Positions 1-10,344 of a DNA stretch of 64,000 bases are shown in pieces. The stretch spans positions 62,001 to 126,000 of the forward strand of contig NZ_VJMG01000008.1 in the NCBI RefSeq assembly GCF_007004135.1, written 5' to 3'. The position numbers were made by a program, and so were the translations under genes. The notes beneath the pieces were generated by a model. The model worked only from the letters and a program-made list of their open reading frames with translations. It searched no databases and was not told the DNA's origin. Source of the stretch: Affinirhizobium straminoryzae (lineage in GTDB: Bacteria; Pseudomonadota; Alphaproteobacteria; Rhizobiales; Rhizobiaceae). The stretch's first letter is position 1; every line of letters begins with the position of its first letter.

Positions 1-768
1 GGAGCGCAACTCACCGGCCTGCCGCTCGTCGGCCTCGTGGCCGGCATTGTCGGCGGCGCGCTGTTTTCGCTGCTGTTCGGCTTTCTGACGCTGACGCTGG
101 TGACCAATCAGGTGGCAACGGGCCTTGCGCTGACGCTGCTCGGCCTCGGCCTTTCGGGACAGCTCGGCGAGGCCTTTGTAGGCATTCCCGGCGTGAAGCT
201 CGCGCCGATCGTCATTCCGGTTCTCTCGGACATCCCGGTTGTCGGGCCGCTGCTGTTCCGGCAGGACATCACCTTCTACCTGTCGATCGCGCTTGTCATC
301 GGCGTGAACTGGTTCCTGTTCCGCAGCCGCACCGGGCTGAAACTGCGCGCCATCGGCGACAATCACGGCTCGGCCCATGCGCTCGGCATCAGCGTCATCC
401 GCACCCGCTATCTGGCCGTGATGTTCGGTGGCGCCTGCGCAGGGCTTGCCGGCGCCCAGCTTTCGCTCGTCTACACGCCGCAATGGGTGGAAAACATGTC
501 GGCAGGCCGTGGCTGGATCGCGCTGGCCCTCGTCGTGTTTGCGTCCTGGCGGCCCTGGCGCGTTCTGGCCGGGGGTTATATCTTCGGGGCGGTCGGCATC
601 CTGCAGTTGCACGCCCAGGCTTTCGGCATCGGCGTTCCCTCGCAGTTTCTCTCCATGCTGCCCTATGCCGTGACTATTGTCGTTCTCATCATCATTTCGC
701 ATAATCGCCGTACAACGCTCATCAATACGCCGGCATGCCTGGGGAAACCCTTCGTTCCGGACCGCTGA
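1..768 (+). CDS. ABC transporter permease, BMP/nucleoside type (5' end missing)
   Basis: The reading frame is open from the first base and the start codon lies before the window. The visible 255 residues form a very hydrophobic inner-membrane protein with about six membrane segments and the TNQVATGLAL and GIPG motifs typical of the second permease of BMP-family importers (NupQ/YufQ-like). The protein would pair with another permease and an ATPase encoded upstream, outside the window, to import a nucleoside-like solute. The substrate-binding protein gene follows after 47 bases, so they form one operon. Family assignment is from sequence memory; the exact substrate cannot be read. Confidence 0.85.
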   Translation, partial: GAQLTGLPLVGLVAGIVGGALFSLLFGFLTLTLVTNQVATGLALTLLGLGLSGQLGEAFVGIPGVKLAPIVIPVLSDIPVVGPLLFRQDITFYLSIALVIGVNWFLFRSRTGLKLRAIGDNHGSAHALGISVIRTRYLAVMFGGACAGLAGAQLSLVYTPQWVENMSAGRGWIALALVVFASWRPWRVLAGGYIFGAVGILQLHAQAFGIGVPSQFLSMLPYAVTIVVLIIISHNRRTTLINTPACLGKPFVPDR

Positions 769-815
769 GGCGGCAGATAGAACAACCGAAGCTTCAAGCC
801 AAACAGGGGTTGAAT

Positions 816-1889
816 ATGAAGAAGCTCATCATCGCACTTGCCGCAACGGCCGCTGCCCTGTGCAGCACCGTGCCCGGCGCCCAGGCAGCGGACAAGACCA
901 AGGTCTGCTTCGTCTATGTCGGCACCAAGACCGACGGCGGCTGGACCCAGGCCCATGATCTCGGCCGCCAGGAACTGCAGAAGGCTCTCGGCGACAAGAT
1001 CGAGACACCCTACCTGGAAAGCGTGCCGGAAGGTCCGGATGCAGAGCGTGCGATCGAGCGCATGGCCCGTTCCGGCTGCGCAGTGGTTTTTGCCACCTCC
1101 TTCGGCTTCATGGATGCGACCGTGAAGGTGGCCCAGAAGTTCCCGAACGTGAAGTTCGAACACGCGACCGGCTACAAGGCTGCACCGAACCTCGCAACCT
1201 ACAATTCGCGCTTCTATGAAGGCCGCTACATCCTCGGCCAGATCGCGGCCAAGATGTCCAAGAAGGGCGTCGCAGGCTACATCGCCTCCTTCCCGATCCC
1301 GGAAGTCGTCATGGGCATCAATGCCTTCGAACTGGGTGCAAAGTCGGTCAACCCGAACTTCAAGCTGAAGGTCGTCTGGGCCAATACCTGGTTCGACCCG
1401 GGCAAGGAAGCCGATGCCGCCAAGGCGCTGATCGACCAGGGCGTTGACATCCTGACCCAGCACACCGACACGACGGCGCCGATGCAGGTGGCTGCCGAGC
1501 GCGGCATCTATGCTTTCGGCCAGGCCTCCGACATGATCGCCGCCGGTCCGAAGACCCAGCTGACCGCCATCGTCGACACCTGGGGCGCCTATTACATCAA
1601 GCGCACCAAGGCACTGCTCGACGGCACGTGGAAGTCGGAACAGATCTGGGACGGCCTGAAGGACGGCATCCTGACCATGGCGCCCTACACCAACATGCCA
1701 GACGACGTGAAGGCGATGGCCGAAGAGACCGAAGCCAAGATCAAGTCCGGCGAACTGCATCCCTTCACCGGTCCGATCAACAAGCAGGATGGCACGCCCT
1801 GGCTGAAGGCCGGCGAGAAGGCGGACGACGGCACGCTGCTCGGCATGAACTTCTACGTCGAAGGCGTCGACGACAAGCTGCCGAAGTAA
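816..1889 (+). CDS. BMP family ABC transporter substrate-binding protein
   Basis: This 357-residue periplasmic protein begins with a typical signal peptide ([16 protein letters not shown], cleavage after GAQA). No lipobox sits at the cleavage site, so it is probably soluble rather than a lipoprotein. The mature part is a BMP/PnrA-like fold with KVCFVYVG near the start and the DTTAPMQVA and [12 protein letters not shown] segments. The start at 816 is favoured over an in-frame ATG at 735 because it has AGGGG upstream and begins exactly at the signal peptide. It would capture a purine-nucleoside-like solute for the permease encoded just upstream. A strong terminator follows, closing the operon. 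Confidence 0.88.
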   Translation: MKKLIIALAATAAALCSTVPGAQAADKTKVCFVYVGTKTDGGWTQAHDLGRQELQKALGDKIETPYLESVPEGPDAERAIERMARSGCAVVFATSFGFMDATVKVAQKFPNVKFEHATGYKAAPNLATYNSRFYEGRYILGQIAAKMSKKGVAGYIASFPIPEVVMGINAFELGAKSVNPNFKLKVVWANTWFDPGKEADAAKALIDQGVDILTQHTDTTAPMQVAAERGIYAFGQASDMIAAGPKTQLTAIVDTWGAYYIKRTKALLDGTWKSEQIWDGLKDGILTMAPYTNMPDDVKAMAEETEAKIKSGELHPFTGPINKQDGTPWLKAGEKADDGTLLGMNFYVEGVDDKLPK

Positions 1890-1914
1890 GCCGCCACGCG
1901 GACAGCGTTACCGG

Positions 1915-1941
1915 AAGGCGTCCCTCGCGGGGCGCCTTTTG
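1915..1941 (+). terminator. Rho-independent terminator after the BMP operon
   Basis: The stem AAGGCGTCCC pairs with GGGGCGCCTT (one G-U pair) across a short loop and is followed by TTTT, 26 bases after the stop codon of the binding-protein gene. Confidence 0.8.
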
Positions 1942-2035
1942 CATTTTGGCCGCCGCACCGGGCTCGGGCCGACCCCAGTGGCGAAGCAGCGTGACTGCTG
2001 GTAAGAAGCGCCGACCGATTTTGAGAGAGAGCGCC

Positions 2036-3397
2036 ATGAACCGCACCTGCCTTGCCGTTATCCTCGCCGCCGGCGACAGCACCCGCATGAAGTCCTCGAT
2101 GTCGAAGGTCCTGCATCCGATTGCAGGCCTGCCGATGATCGCGCATGTGATGACGGCGTTGCAGGCGGCAGGCATGCAGGATGCGGTGCTGGTCGTGGGA
2201 CGGGATGCGGACAAGGTGACCCAGGCCGGTTCGCTGCCCGGCCTGCAGGTGTCCTCCGTGCTTCAGACCGAGCGCCGCGGCACCGGTCATGCGGTGCTGA
2301 CCGCCCGGGAGACGATCGCCAAGGGCTACGACGATGTGCTGGTAACCTATGGCGACGTGCCGCTGGTGAAGCCGGAAACCTTCCTCGCCGCGCGGGACAA
2401 GCGTGCGGAGGGCGCCGACATCGTGGTGATCGGCTTCGAGGCGGCAAACCCCTTCGGCTATGGTCGACTGCTGATCGAGAATGGCGAACTGCTGGCGATT
2501 CGCGAGGAGAAGGATGCCTCCGAAGACGAGCGGCGGATCACCCGCTGCAACAGCGGCCTGATGGTGATCAACGGCGCCCGGGCGCTGGAATGGCTGGAAA
2601 AGATCGGCAACAGCAATGCGAAGGGTGAATACTACCTGACCGACATCGTCGAGATCGCCCGCGCTAAAGGCGCCAGGGTGGTGGCGATCGATGCGCCGGA
2701 GGAGGAACTCGCCGGCTGCAACACCCGCGCGGAGCTCGCCGGGCTGGAAGCCCTCTGGCAAAAGCGCCGCCGCCATGCGCTGATGCTGTCGGGCGTCTCG
2801 ATGATCGCGCCCGAAACCGTGTTTCTCGCCCATGACACCGTGCTTTCGCCGGATGTGCTGATCGAACCGAATGTGGTGTTCGGCCCTGGCGTCACGGTGG
2901 AAAGCGGCGCCGTCATTCACGCCTTCTCGCATCTGGAAGGGGCGCATGTTGCGGAAGGCGCAACCGTTGGCCCGTTCGCGCGGCTGCGCCCGGGCGCGAA
3001 CCTCGGTGAAGGCGCCAAGGTGGGCAATTTCTGCGAGGTAAAGAAGGCCGAGATCGGCGCGGGCGCCAAGGTCAATCACCTGACCTACATCGGCGATGCC
3101 TTTGTCGGCGCCGGCACCAATATCGGCGCCGGCACCATCACCTGCAATTATGACGGCGTGAACAAGCACGAGACCCGGATCGGTGCGCATGCCTTCATCG
3201 GCTCCAATTCCGCCCTCGTCGCGCCCGTCACGATCGGCGACGGCGCCTATGTGGCCTCGGGCAGCGTTATCACTGCGGATGTTCCGGCCGAAGCGCTCGC
3301 CTTCGGCCGAGCCCGCCAGGAGGTGAAGCCGGAGCGGGCGACGGCGGTGCGCGCGCGGGCGCTGGCGCTCAAGGCCGCACAGAAGGCGGAACGGTAA
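2036..3397 (+). CDS. glmU: Bifunctional UDP-GlcNAc pyrophosphorylase / GlcN-1-P acetyltransferase
   Basis: GlmU acetylates glucosamine-1-phosphate and then uridylylates it, giving UDP-GlcNAc for peptidoglycan and lipid A. The N-terminal nucleotidyltransferase starts [12 protein letters not shown] with the SKVLHPIAG lysine motif, and includes ERRGTGHAV and TYGDVPL. The C-terminal half is a left-handed beta-helix of hexapeptide repeats ending in [17 protein letters not shown], the acetyl-CoA site. At 453 residues it matches the family length. The start ATG follows a GAGAGA purine stretch. The next gene is glmS, which supplies glucosamine-6-phosphate for the same pathway. Confidence 0.96.
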   Translation: MNRTCLAVILAAGDSTRMKSSMSKVLHPIAGLPMIAHVMTALQAAGMQDAVLVVGRDADKVTQAGSLPGLQVSSVLQTERRGTGHAVLTARETIAKGYDDVLVTYGDVPLVKPETFLAARDKRAEGADIVVIGFEAANPFGYGRLLIENGELLAIREEKDASEDERRITRCNSGLMVINGARALEWLEKIGNSNAKGEYYLTDIVEIARAKGARVVAIDAPEEELAGCNTRAELAGLEALWQKRRRHALMLSGVSMIAPETVFLAHDTVLSPDVLIEPNVVFGPGVTVESGAVIHAFSHLEGAHVAEGATVGPFARLRPGANLGEGAKVGNFCEVKKAEIGAGAKVNHLTYIGDAFVGAGTNIGAGTITCNYDGVNKHETRIGAHAFIGSNSALVAPVTIGDGAYVASGSVITADVPAEALAFGRARQEVKPERATAVRARALALKAAQKAER

Positions 3398-3508
3398 CAT
3401 TTTCTAGATTACCGTAAGAAATTGAATTTGACCCCCGCTGCCGTTGCGTCCTGCGTGCGGTGCGGTAGGAAACATGCGCCACGCAAACTTGGATAACATG
3501 AGGCTCAT

Positions 3509-5335
3509 ATGTGCGGAATCGTTGGTATCGTCGGCAGTAAACCGGTCGCAGAGCGGCTGGTCGATGCGCTGCGCCGGCTCGAATATCGCGGCTATGATTC
3601 CGCCGGGGTCGCCACCATCCATGATGGCGTGATGGATCGTCGCCGCGCCGAGGGCAAGCTGTTCAACCTGGAAAAGAAGCTGGCGAGCGAGCCGCTGCCG
3701 GGCCTGATCGGCATTGCCCATACCCGCTGGGCGACGCATGGCGCGCCGAACGAGACCAACGCCCATCCGCATTTTGTCGAGGGTGTCGCGGTCGTTCACA
3801 ACGGCATCATCGAGAATTTTTCCGAGCTGCGCGACGAACTGCTTTCCGAGGGGGCCGTCTTTTCGAGCCAGACCGATACCGAAGTGGTGGCGCACCTGCT
3901 GGCGAAATTCACGCGTGAAGGCCTCGACCACAAGGCGGCGATGCTTTCCATGCTGAACCGTGTTGCCGGTGCCTATGCGCTGGTGGTGATGTTCAAGGAC
4001 GATCCCGGCACGATCCTTGCCGCCCGCTCCGGCCCGCCGCTGGCCGTCGGGCATGGCAAGGGCGAGATGTTTTTGGGCTCCGATGCGATCGCCCTTGCTC
4101 CCTTCACCAACCGCATCACCTATCTGGTGGATGGCGATTGCGCGGTGATGAACGCCAGTGGCGTCTCGATCATGGATTTCTCCGGAAAGCCGGTGATTCG
4201 GCCCGTGCAAATCTCGCACGCGGCGGCGCTGATGGTGGACAAGGGCAATCACCGCCATTTCATGGAAAAGGAAATCTACGAGCAGCCGGAAATCATCTCG
4301 CATGCGCTCAGCCACTACGTGGACTTTGCCGCCGGCACGGTGAAGCCGCTCGCGTCAGGCATCGATTTTGCAGGCATCCGCAGTCTGGCGATTTCCGCCT
4401 GCGGCACGGCCTATCTTTCCGGCCTGATCGGCAAGTACTGGTTCGAGCGCTATGCCCGGCTGCCGGTCGAAATCGATGTCGCCTCCGAATTCCGCTATCG
4501 CGAAATCCCGCTGTCGAAGGATCAGGCGGCGCTGTTCATCTCGCAATCCGGCGAAACGGCCGATACGCTGGCCTCGCTGCGCTATTGCCGGCAGGAGGGG
4601 CTGACCATCGGCGCCGTCGTTAACGTGCGCGAATCGACGATTGCCCGCGAGGCCGATGCCGTCTTCCCCATTCTCGCTGGTCCGGAAATCGGGGTTGCCT
4701 CGACGAAAGCCTTCACCTGTCAGCTGGCCGTGCTGGCGGCGCTGGCAATCCAGGCCGGCCGTGCCCGCGGCACGCTGACCGCCGAAGACGAGAAGGCCAT
4801 GGTCAGGCATCTGATCGAGATGCCGCGCATCATGAGCCGGGTTCTGAATCTGGTGGAACCGCAGGTGGAAGGGCTATCGCGCGAGCTTTCGCGCTTCAAG
4901 GATGTGCTCTATCTCGGGCGCGGCACGAGTTTTCCGCTGGCGCTCGAAGGGGCGCTGAAGCTCAAGGAAATCTCCTATATCCATGCCGAAGGTTATGCGG
5001 CGGGCGAGCTGAAGCACGGTCCGATCGCGCTCATCGACGAGAACATGCCGGTCATCGTCATTGCCCCGCATGACCGTTTCTTCGAGAAGACCGTCTCGAA
5101 CATGCAGGAAGTGGCGGCACGCGGCGGCCGGATCATCTTCATCACGGATGAAAAGGGGGCTGCGGCCTCGAAGCTTGCCACGATGGCGACCATCGTGCTG
5201 CCGACGGTGGATGAAGTGATCGCGCCCATGATCTATGCCCTGCCGATCCAGTTGCTCGCCTATCACACGGCGGTCTTCATGGGCACCGACGTGGACCAGC
5301 CGCGCAATCTCGCCAAATCGGTCACGGTGGAGTGA
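3509..5335 (+). CDS. glmS: Glutamine-fructose-6-phosphate aminotransferase (isomerizing)
   Basis: GlmS makes glucosamine-6-phosphate from fructose-6-phosphate and glutamine. The start MCGIVGIVG exposes the nucleophilic Cys2 after methionine removal. The glutaminase domain carries HTRWATHG and HNGIIEN; two SIS domains follow, with SQSGETADT and GRGTSFPLALEGALKLKE. The protein ends DQPRNLAKSVTVE, the usual isomerase tail. Its 608 residues match the family. The 111-base gap after glmU holds no clear terminator, so co-transcription is possible. There is no sign of the glmS ribozyme, as expected outside Firmicutes. Confidence 0.97.
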   Translation: MCGIVGIVGSKPVAERLVDALRRLEYRGYDSAGVATIHDGVMDRRRAEGKLFNLEKKLASEPLPGLIGIAHTRWATHGAPNETNAHPHFVEGVAVVHNGIIENFSELRDELLSEGAVFSSQTDTEVVAHLLAKFTREGLDHKAAMLSMLNRVAGAYALVVMFKDDPGTILAARSGPPLAVGHGKGEMFLGSDAIALAPFTNRITYLVDGDCAVMNASGVSIMDFSGKPVIRPVQISHAAALMVDKGNHRHFMEKEIYEQPEIISHALSHYVDFAAGTVKPLASGIDFAGIRSLAISACGTAYLSGLIGKYWFERYARLPVEIDVASEFRYREIPLSKDQAALFISQSGETADTLASLRYCRQEGLTIGAVVNVRESTIAREADAVFPILAGPEIGVASTKAFTCQLAVLAALAIQAGRARGTLTAEDEKAMVRHLIEMPRIMSRVLNLVEPQVEGLSRELSRFKDVLYLGRGTSFPLALEGALKLKEISYIHAEGYAAGELKHGPIALIDENMPVIVIAPHDRFFEKTVSNMQEVAARGGRIIFITDEKGAAASKLATMATIVLPTVDEVIAPMIYALPIQLLAYHTAVFMGTDVDQPRNLAKSVTVE

Positions 5336-5465
5336 TCGGAAAACGCGGAAGTTGCAGCGCCCGCCTTGCCGTTATTTCATCCTTTCGCCCTTGCGAAGTG
5401 TGAAGGCCTTGGGCATTGTCCGGGTAATCCGTCCGTGCGGCGGTGCAGCATGAGCGGCGACGAGA

Positions 5466-6128
5466 ATGACGGATACACCGGAACGCATCACGTTTTTCGG
5501 CCGCCTGAGGAATAACTTCCTTACCGGCCTGATCATCTGCGCGCCGCTGGCGATCACCATCTGGCTCACCTTCGCCTTCATCGACTGGGCGGACAGCTGG
5601 GTGACGCCCTACATTCCGCAGCGCTACAATCCGCAATATTATTTCGACATCACCATTCCGGGCCTCGGCCTGCTGATTGCCGTGGTGTTCATCACCGTGA
5701 TCGGCTTTCTCGGCAAGAACCTGATCGGCCGGTCGGTGGTGAATTTCGGCGAATCGATCCTGCACCGCACGCCGCTGGTACGTACGCTGTACAAGAGCCT
5801 CAAGCAGATCTTTGAAACGGTGCTGAAGGATCAGTCGACCTCCTTCAAGAAGGTCGGGATGATCGAGTTTCCGGGGCCGGGCAGCTGGGCCATGGTGTTC
5901 ATCTCCACCGAGGCGCAGGGCGAGATTGCCGCCCGCCTGAACGAGGACGGCGAGGAAATGCTGGCCGTGTTCCTGCCGCCGACGCCGGTGCCGACGGCCG
6001 GCTTCCTGCTCTTCGTGCCAAAGAGCAAGGTGGTGATGCTGGACATGACGCCGGAAGACGCGGCAAAGCTTCTGATTTCCGGCGGCCTGATTGCGCCCGC
6101 CTGGACGCCGAAAACCATATCCGAGTAA
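5466..6128 (+). CDS. DUF502 family inner-membrane protein
   Basis: This 220-residue protein has the DUF502 layout: an N-terminal FFGRLRNNFLTGLIICAPL segment leading into one membrane helix (about residues 18-40), a second helix around 60-85 (PGLGLLIAVVFITVIGFLG), and a soluble part with VRTLYKSLKQIFETV, followed by GPGSWAMVFIST. The function of the family is unknown; it is widespread in proteobacteria and cyanobacteria. It starts 130 bases after glmS on the same strand. The preceding gap shows no convincing terminator. Confidence 0.85.
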   Translation: MTDTPERITFFGRLRNNFLTGLIICAPLAITIWLTFAFIDWADSWVTPYIPQRYNPQYYFDITIPGLGLLIAVVFITVIGFLGKNLIGRSVVNFGESILHRTPLVRTLYKSLKQIFETVLKDQSTSFKKVGMIEFPGPGSWAMVFISTEAQGEIAARLNEDGEEMLAVFLPPTPVPTAGFLLFVPKSKVVMLDMTPEDAAKLLISGGLIAPAWTPKTISE

Positions 6129-6288
6129 GATTCCGCCGTGCCTTGCCGGCACATTTCATCTGGCGGTCACAATAGACTCCTAGATCACGCTGTGGGGGAG
6201 TGATCCCGCGTGAAGTATCGTCGGCGCGCCGCCTGGCAGCCATGACGATGATCCAGACTTTTTTCCTTTCGCTCACAGGATCAGCAAG

Positions 6289-7770
6289 ATGAAATTCGAT
6301 TGCGTGACGTTCGGCCGCGGCTTGAAAGCCGCTCTGGCAGCATCCGTCGTCCTTATTCCGGTCATGGCCTTTGCCGAGACGTCGGTGTCCGGCGCAGGCG
6401 TGACGGTGACCAACAAGGGGCTGGTGGCCATCGGTCGCATCCCGGCCAGCCAGCGCGACAAGTTCGGCGAGACCTTTGGCTCCGGCTCCGGCATGGCGAT
6501 CGATCCGACCGCCTGGAAAAAGGACGGCGCAGGCTATACCGGCGCCCTGTGGCTGCTGCCGGACCGCGGCTACAATGTGGAAGGCACGACGGACTATAAC
6601 GACCGCCTGAACCGCATCGAATTTCGCCTGACGCCGGCCACCGGCACGCCGGCCGCCGCCGACCAGCAGAAGGGCATGGAAGCAAAGCTCGCCGACACGA
6701 TCCTGCTCCTGGACGACAAGGGCAAGAGCATGACCGGCCTCGACCCGGAATCGGGCGTGCGCGCCGCTGCCGGCAAGCTGCCGCCGCTGCCGGAAGCCCG
6801 CACCGGCAAGGTGTCGCTCGATCCCGAAGCCGTCGTCCGCCTGAAGGACGGTTCCTTCCTGATCAGCGACGAATACGGTCCCTACATCTATCACTTCGGC
6901 GCCGACGGAAAGATGATCTCCGCCACGCAGCCGCCGAAGGCGCTGCTTCCGATGCGCAAGGGCGAACTCAACTTCTCCTCCAACAACGTGGATGCCGGCG
7001 GCAAGAAGCCGGACCCGAAGGATCCCGATACCGGCCGCCAGAACAACCAGGGCCTCGAAGGCATGTCGATCACGCCGGACGGCAAGTTCGTCGTCGCGCT
7101 GTTGCAGTCCGCCACCCGCCAGGATGGCGGCGATTCGAGCGCGACCCGCATTAACACCCGCGCGCTGGTCTATGATGCCACCGACATCGACAACCTGAAG
7201 CTGGTGCACGAATATGTCGTGCCGCTGCCGACCTTCGACAACAAGGGCAAGGTCGCCGTTGCCGCGCAGAGCGAAATCCTCGCATTGTCCGACAAGGCCT
7301 TCCTGATGCTGGCGCGCGACAGCAACAACGGCCAGGGTCTCAAGGGCGACACCTCCGTCTATCGCAAGATCGACCTCGTCGATCTCTCGGCCGCCACCGA
7401 CATCGCAAACAGCGAATTCGACGGCATGAAGCCAGTGGCGCCGAAGGGTGTGGTGGACAGTGCCGTGAAGGTCGCGGCGGTCACGCCATTCATCGACCTC
7501 AACGACAATGCCGAGCTTGGTCGATTCGGCCTGCACAATGGTGCGCCGAACGACAAGAACAACCTGTCGGAAAAGTGGGAGGCCATGTCGATCGCCCCGG
7601 TGCTCGATGCCTCCGCGCCGGACGACTACTTCCTGTTCGTCGCCAACGACAATGATTTCCTGACGCAGGACGGCTTCCAGGTGGGCGCGGCCTACAAGGC
7701 CGATGGCGGCGCGGACGTCGACACCATGTTCCAGGTGTTCCGCGTCACCCTGCCGGGCATGGCCAAGTAA
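6289..7770 (+). CDS. Secreted esterase-like phytase family protein
   Basis: This 493-residue protein begins with a signal peptide (about residues 1-26, ending MAFAET), so it is exported to the periplasm. The mature part has the phytase-like esterase repeats: WLLPDRGYN, RLNRIEF, LDPEAVVRLKDGSFLISDEYGPYIYHF, NNQGLEGMSITPDGKFV and the final EKWEAMSI. These are characteristic of the beta-propeller family annotated as esterase-like activity of phytase. Phosphate or sugar-phosphate hydrolysis is inferred from the family only. It stands alone, with recG converging on it from the right. Confidence 0.82.
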   Translation: MKFDCVTFGRGLKAALAASVVLIPVMAFAETSVSGAGVTVTNKGLVAIGRIPASQRDKFGETFGSGSGMAIDPTAWKKDGAGYTGALWLLPDRGYNVEGTTDYNDRLNRIEFRLTPATGTPAAADQQKGMEAKLADTILLLDDKGKSMTGLDPESGVRAAAGKLPPLPEARTGKVSLDPEAVVRLKDGSFLISDEYGPYIYHFGADGKMISATQPPKALLPMRKGELNFSSNNVDAGGKKPDPKDPDTGRQNNQGLEGMSITPDGKFVVALLQSATRQDGGDSSATRINTRALVYDATDIDNLKLVHEYVVPLPTFDNKGKVAVAAQSEILALSDKAFLMLARDSNNGQGLKGDTSVYRKIDLVDLSAATDIANSEFDGMKPVAPKGVVDSAVKVAAVTPFIDLNDNAELGRFGLHNGAPNDKNNLSEKWEAMSIAPVLDASAPDDYFLFVANDNDFLTQDGFQVGAAYKADGGADVDTMFQVFRVTLPGMAK

Positions 7771-7806
7771 GATCGACCGTGACGGGCGCCGCGACCGTGG
7801 CGCCTG

Positions 7807-9921
7807 TCATCCCGCGCGGAGATACCGGATCGCCTCGTCGCGGCGGTGCAGATAGAGAAGCACGCGCAGCGCCTGTCCGCGCTCGCTGACCAGCTCCGGG
7901 TCCTTTTCGATGAGATAGGCCGCATCCTTGCGGGCGATTTCCAGCAGGTCCGCATGAGCTTCCAGGCTTGCGATGCGAAAGCCGGGCGTGCCGGACTGGC
8001 GGGTGCCGAGCAGTTCGCCTTCGCCGCGCAGCTTCAGGTCTTCCTCGGCAATCAGAAACCCGTCCTCGCTGTCACGCAGGATGGAGAGCCGCGCCCGGCC
8101 TGTTTCCCCCAGGGGGCCTTTGTAGAGCAGGATGCAGGTGGAGGCCTCGTCGCCGCGCCCGACGCGACCGCGCAGCTGGTGCAGCTGGGCAAGGCCGAAG
8201 CGTTCCGCATGCTCGATGACCATGATCGTTGCATCGGGAACGTCAACGCCGACTTCGACCACGGTGGTCGCCACCAGCAGGCGCAGCTCGCCGGCCTTGA
8301 AGGCGGCCATCACCGCATCCTTGTCGGCACCGTTCATGCGGCCGTGCACCAGCCCGACCTTTGTGCCGAACTGCGGGCCCAGCGCCTTTATGAGAACCGC
8401 ATGCCGTTCCTCCGCCGACATCAGCTCGGATTCTTCCGACTCCTCCACCAGCGGGCAGATCCAGTAGGCCTTCTTGCCTTCCGCGAGTGCTGCACGTAGG
8501 CGGGCGATGATCTCGTCGGTGCGTTCGGTCGGCACGGTCACGGTCTGGATCGGCTTGCGGCCCGCCGGCTTTTCCGTGAGCTTGGAGACATCCATGTCGC
8601 CGAAGGCGGCCAGCACCAGCGTGCGCGGAATGGGGGTCGCGGTCATGACCAGCAGATGCGGCGCATCGCCCTTGGCCGTCAGCTTCAGGCGCTGATGCAC
8701 GCCGAACCGGTGCTGCTCGTCCACCACCGCCAGCATCAGATCGTGATAGATGATGGCATCCTGGAACAGCGCATGCGTGCCGATGACGATCTGGGCTTCG
8801 CCCGATGCGATGCGCGCCAGAACCTCCTCGCGCTCCTTGCCCTTTACCCGGCCGGTCAGCACCTCCACCTTCAGTCCGGCGGCTGCGCCGAACCGCTGGA
8901 TCGTCGCAAAATGCTGGCGGGCGAGAATTTCGGTCGGCGCCATCAGCACTGCCTGGCCGCCGGCTTCCACGACATCGGCCATCGCCATCAGGGCCACCAG
9001 CGTCTTGCCGGCGCCGACATCGCCCTGCACGAGGCGCAGCATGCGTTCGCTCCTGGCCATATCGGCGCGGATCTCGGCAATCGCCGTCTGCTGGCTGCCT
9101 GTCAGGGAAAAGGGCAGGGCGGCGAGGATGGTGGCGCCCAACCGGCCCGGCACCGCAACCGGCCTTCCGGAGGCCTTGCGCATGCGCTGGCGCACCAGCG
9201 CCAGCGACACCTGGCCGGCAAGAAACTCGTCATAGGCCAGCCGGCGGCGGGCCGGCGCGCGGGGATCGAGATCCTGCGCATCGCGCGGATCGTGCAACTG
9301 GCGAAAGGCATCCGCGACATCCGGCAGGCCCTGTTTCTGCTGGAGCGCCGCATCCATCCATTCGGGAAAGCGCGGCAGGCGGGCAAGCGCGCCCTCCACG
9401 GCGCGGCGGATCACCTTCGGCATCAGGCCCGCCGTCAGCGGATAGACCGGCTCCACCAGCGGCATCTCGCCGGCTTCCGAAACCTTCACCATCAGGTCGG
9501 GATGCACCATGGAGGCGCGGCCGTTGAACCAGTCGACCTTGCCGCTGACCATCACCTGCTCATCGACCGGCAGCGCCTTGTCCAGCCAGTTGCCCTTCAC
9601 CCGGAAGAAGGTCAGCGCCAGTTCGCCGGTCTCGTCCTGCAGGAAGACGCGGTAGGGCTGGTTCGTGTGAGCCGGTGGCGGCTGATGGCGGTCGACACGG
9701 CCTTCCAGCGTGACGATTGCGCCTTGCGGGGCAAGCGCGATACCCGGCCGGTTGCGCCGGTCGATCAGCGAGGCCGGCGCGTGGAACAGAACGTCCACCA
9801 CCCGGCAATCCTCGGCATCCTGCCGGTTCGTGACGCGGGCGATGAGATCGGCGAGCTTCGGGCCGATGCCGGGCAGGCTGGAGACCGAGGCGAACAGGGG
9901 ATCGAGAAGGGCGGGACGCAT
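7807..9921 (-). CDS. recG: ATP-dependent DNA helicase RecG
   Basis: RecG remodels stalled replication forks and branch-migrates Holliday junctions. The N-terminal wedge (SLPGIGPKLADLI) and OB-fold region are followed by the helicase motifs GDVGAGKTLVAL, APTEILARQH, DEQHRFGVHQR, MTATPIPRTL and QLRGRVGRG. I start at 9921 (MRPALLDPLF, 704 residues), the usual beginning of this family. An in-frame ATG 20 codons upstream would add a Cys-rich stretch not expected. It is divergent from sdhE-mfd and shares their intergenic region. Confidence 0.95.
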   Translation of the reverse strand: MRPALLDPLFASVSSLPGIGPKLADLIARVTNRQDAEDCRVVDVLFHAPASLIDRRNRPGIALAPQGAIVTLEGRVDRHQPPPAHTNQPYRVFLQDETGELALTFFRVKGNWLDKALPVDEQVMVSGKVDWFNGRASMVHPDLMVKVSEAGEMPLVEPVYPLTAGLMPKVIRRAVEGALARLPRFPEWMDAALQQKQGLPDVADAFRQLHDPRDAQDLDPRAPARRRLAYDEFLAGQVSLALVRQRMRKASGRPVAVPGRLGATILAALPFSLTGSQQTAIAEIRADMARSERMLRLVQGDVGAGKTLVALMAMADVVEAGGQAVLMAPTEILARQHFATIQRFGAAAGLKVEVLTGRVKGKEREEVLARIASGEAQIVIGTHALFQDAIIYHDLMLAVVDEQHRFGVHQRLKLTAKGDAPHLLVMTATPIPRTLVLAAFGDMDVSKLTEKPAGRKPIQTVTVPTERTDEIIARLRAALAEGKKAYWICPLVEESEESELMSAEERHAVLIKALGPQFGTKVGLVHGRMNGADKDAVMAAFKAGELRLLVATTVVEVGVDVPDATIMVIEHAERFGLAQLHQLRGRVGRGDEASTCILLYKGPLGETGRARLSILRDSEDGFLIAEEDLKLRGEGELLGTRQSGTPGFRIASLEAHADLLEIARKDAAYLIEKDPELVSERGQALRVLLYLHRRDEAIRYLRAG

Positions 9922-9960
9922 GGGGCGCAAAATGCGTCGGAATTTGCCTGCTTGGCAAGG

Positions 9961-9988
9961 CTGACATTCGCAAGTTTTCATCCTATAT
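9961..9988 (+). promoter_or_regulatory. Candidate housekeeping promoter for sdhE-mfd
   Basis: CTGACA and CTATAT are separated by 16 bases in the recG-sdhE intergenic region, close to the alphaproteobacterial TTGACA/CTATAT consensus. The -10 lies 26 bases before the sdhE start. This is a consensus match only. Confidence 0.5.
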
Positions 9989-10014
9989 CAGCCGCGCAAC
10001 AAGGTTTTACGCTC

Positions 10015-10344
10015 ATGACAGGACTGTCGCGTTCAAGCGCCGATCTCGATCCCCGGCGCCGCAGAATTCTTTATCGCTGTTGGCATCGCGGCATCCGCGA
10101 GATGGATCTCGTCTTCGGCCAGTTCGCCGAGGAGCAGATCGCCACGCTTTCCGATGCCGAGCTCGACGAACTCGAAGCGGTCATGGCCGAGGAAGACCAG
10201 GACCTGAACCGCTGGATCACCGGGGCCGATCCGGTGCCACAACACCTGCAGACGCCGATGTTTCAGCGCATTGCCGCTTATCGGCCGGATTTCGACCTCG
10301 TGACGAAGGAAAGCCTCGACGAGAAGTTTGGGCGCAGCGAATGA
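10015..10344 (+). CDS. sdhE: Succinate dehydrogenase flavinylation factor (SdhE/Sdh5)
   Basis: SdhE is a small soluble protein that helps attach FAD covalently to the SdhA subunit. The 109 residues contain RRRILYRCWHRGIREMD with the conserved RGxxE motif. FGQFAEEQI and LEAVMAEEDQDLNRWITG follow, all typical of the DUF339 family. Its stop codon overlaps the mfd start (ATGA), so the two genes are translationally coupled. Pairing of sdhE with mfd is a familiar alphaproteobacterial order. Confidence 0.9.
   Translation: MTGLSRSSADLDPRRRRILYRCWHRGIREMDLVFGQFAEEQIATLSDAELDELEAVMAEEDQDLNRWITGADPVPQHLQTPMFQRIAAYRPDFDLVTKESLDEKFGRSE

Noticed and set aside
663..1760. A 365-residue antisense frame over the BMP binding-protein gene
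   Set aside because: Shadow of a well-supported exported binding protein; no start signal.
3398..3508. A glmS ribozyme or riboswitch before glmS
   Set aside because: The 111-base gap is too short and lacks the ribozyme core; the family is restricted to Firmicutes and relatives.
7781..7808. Terminator between the phytase-like gene and recG
   Set aside because: GACGGGCGCC can pair with GGCGCCTGTC, but there is no T run on either strand.
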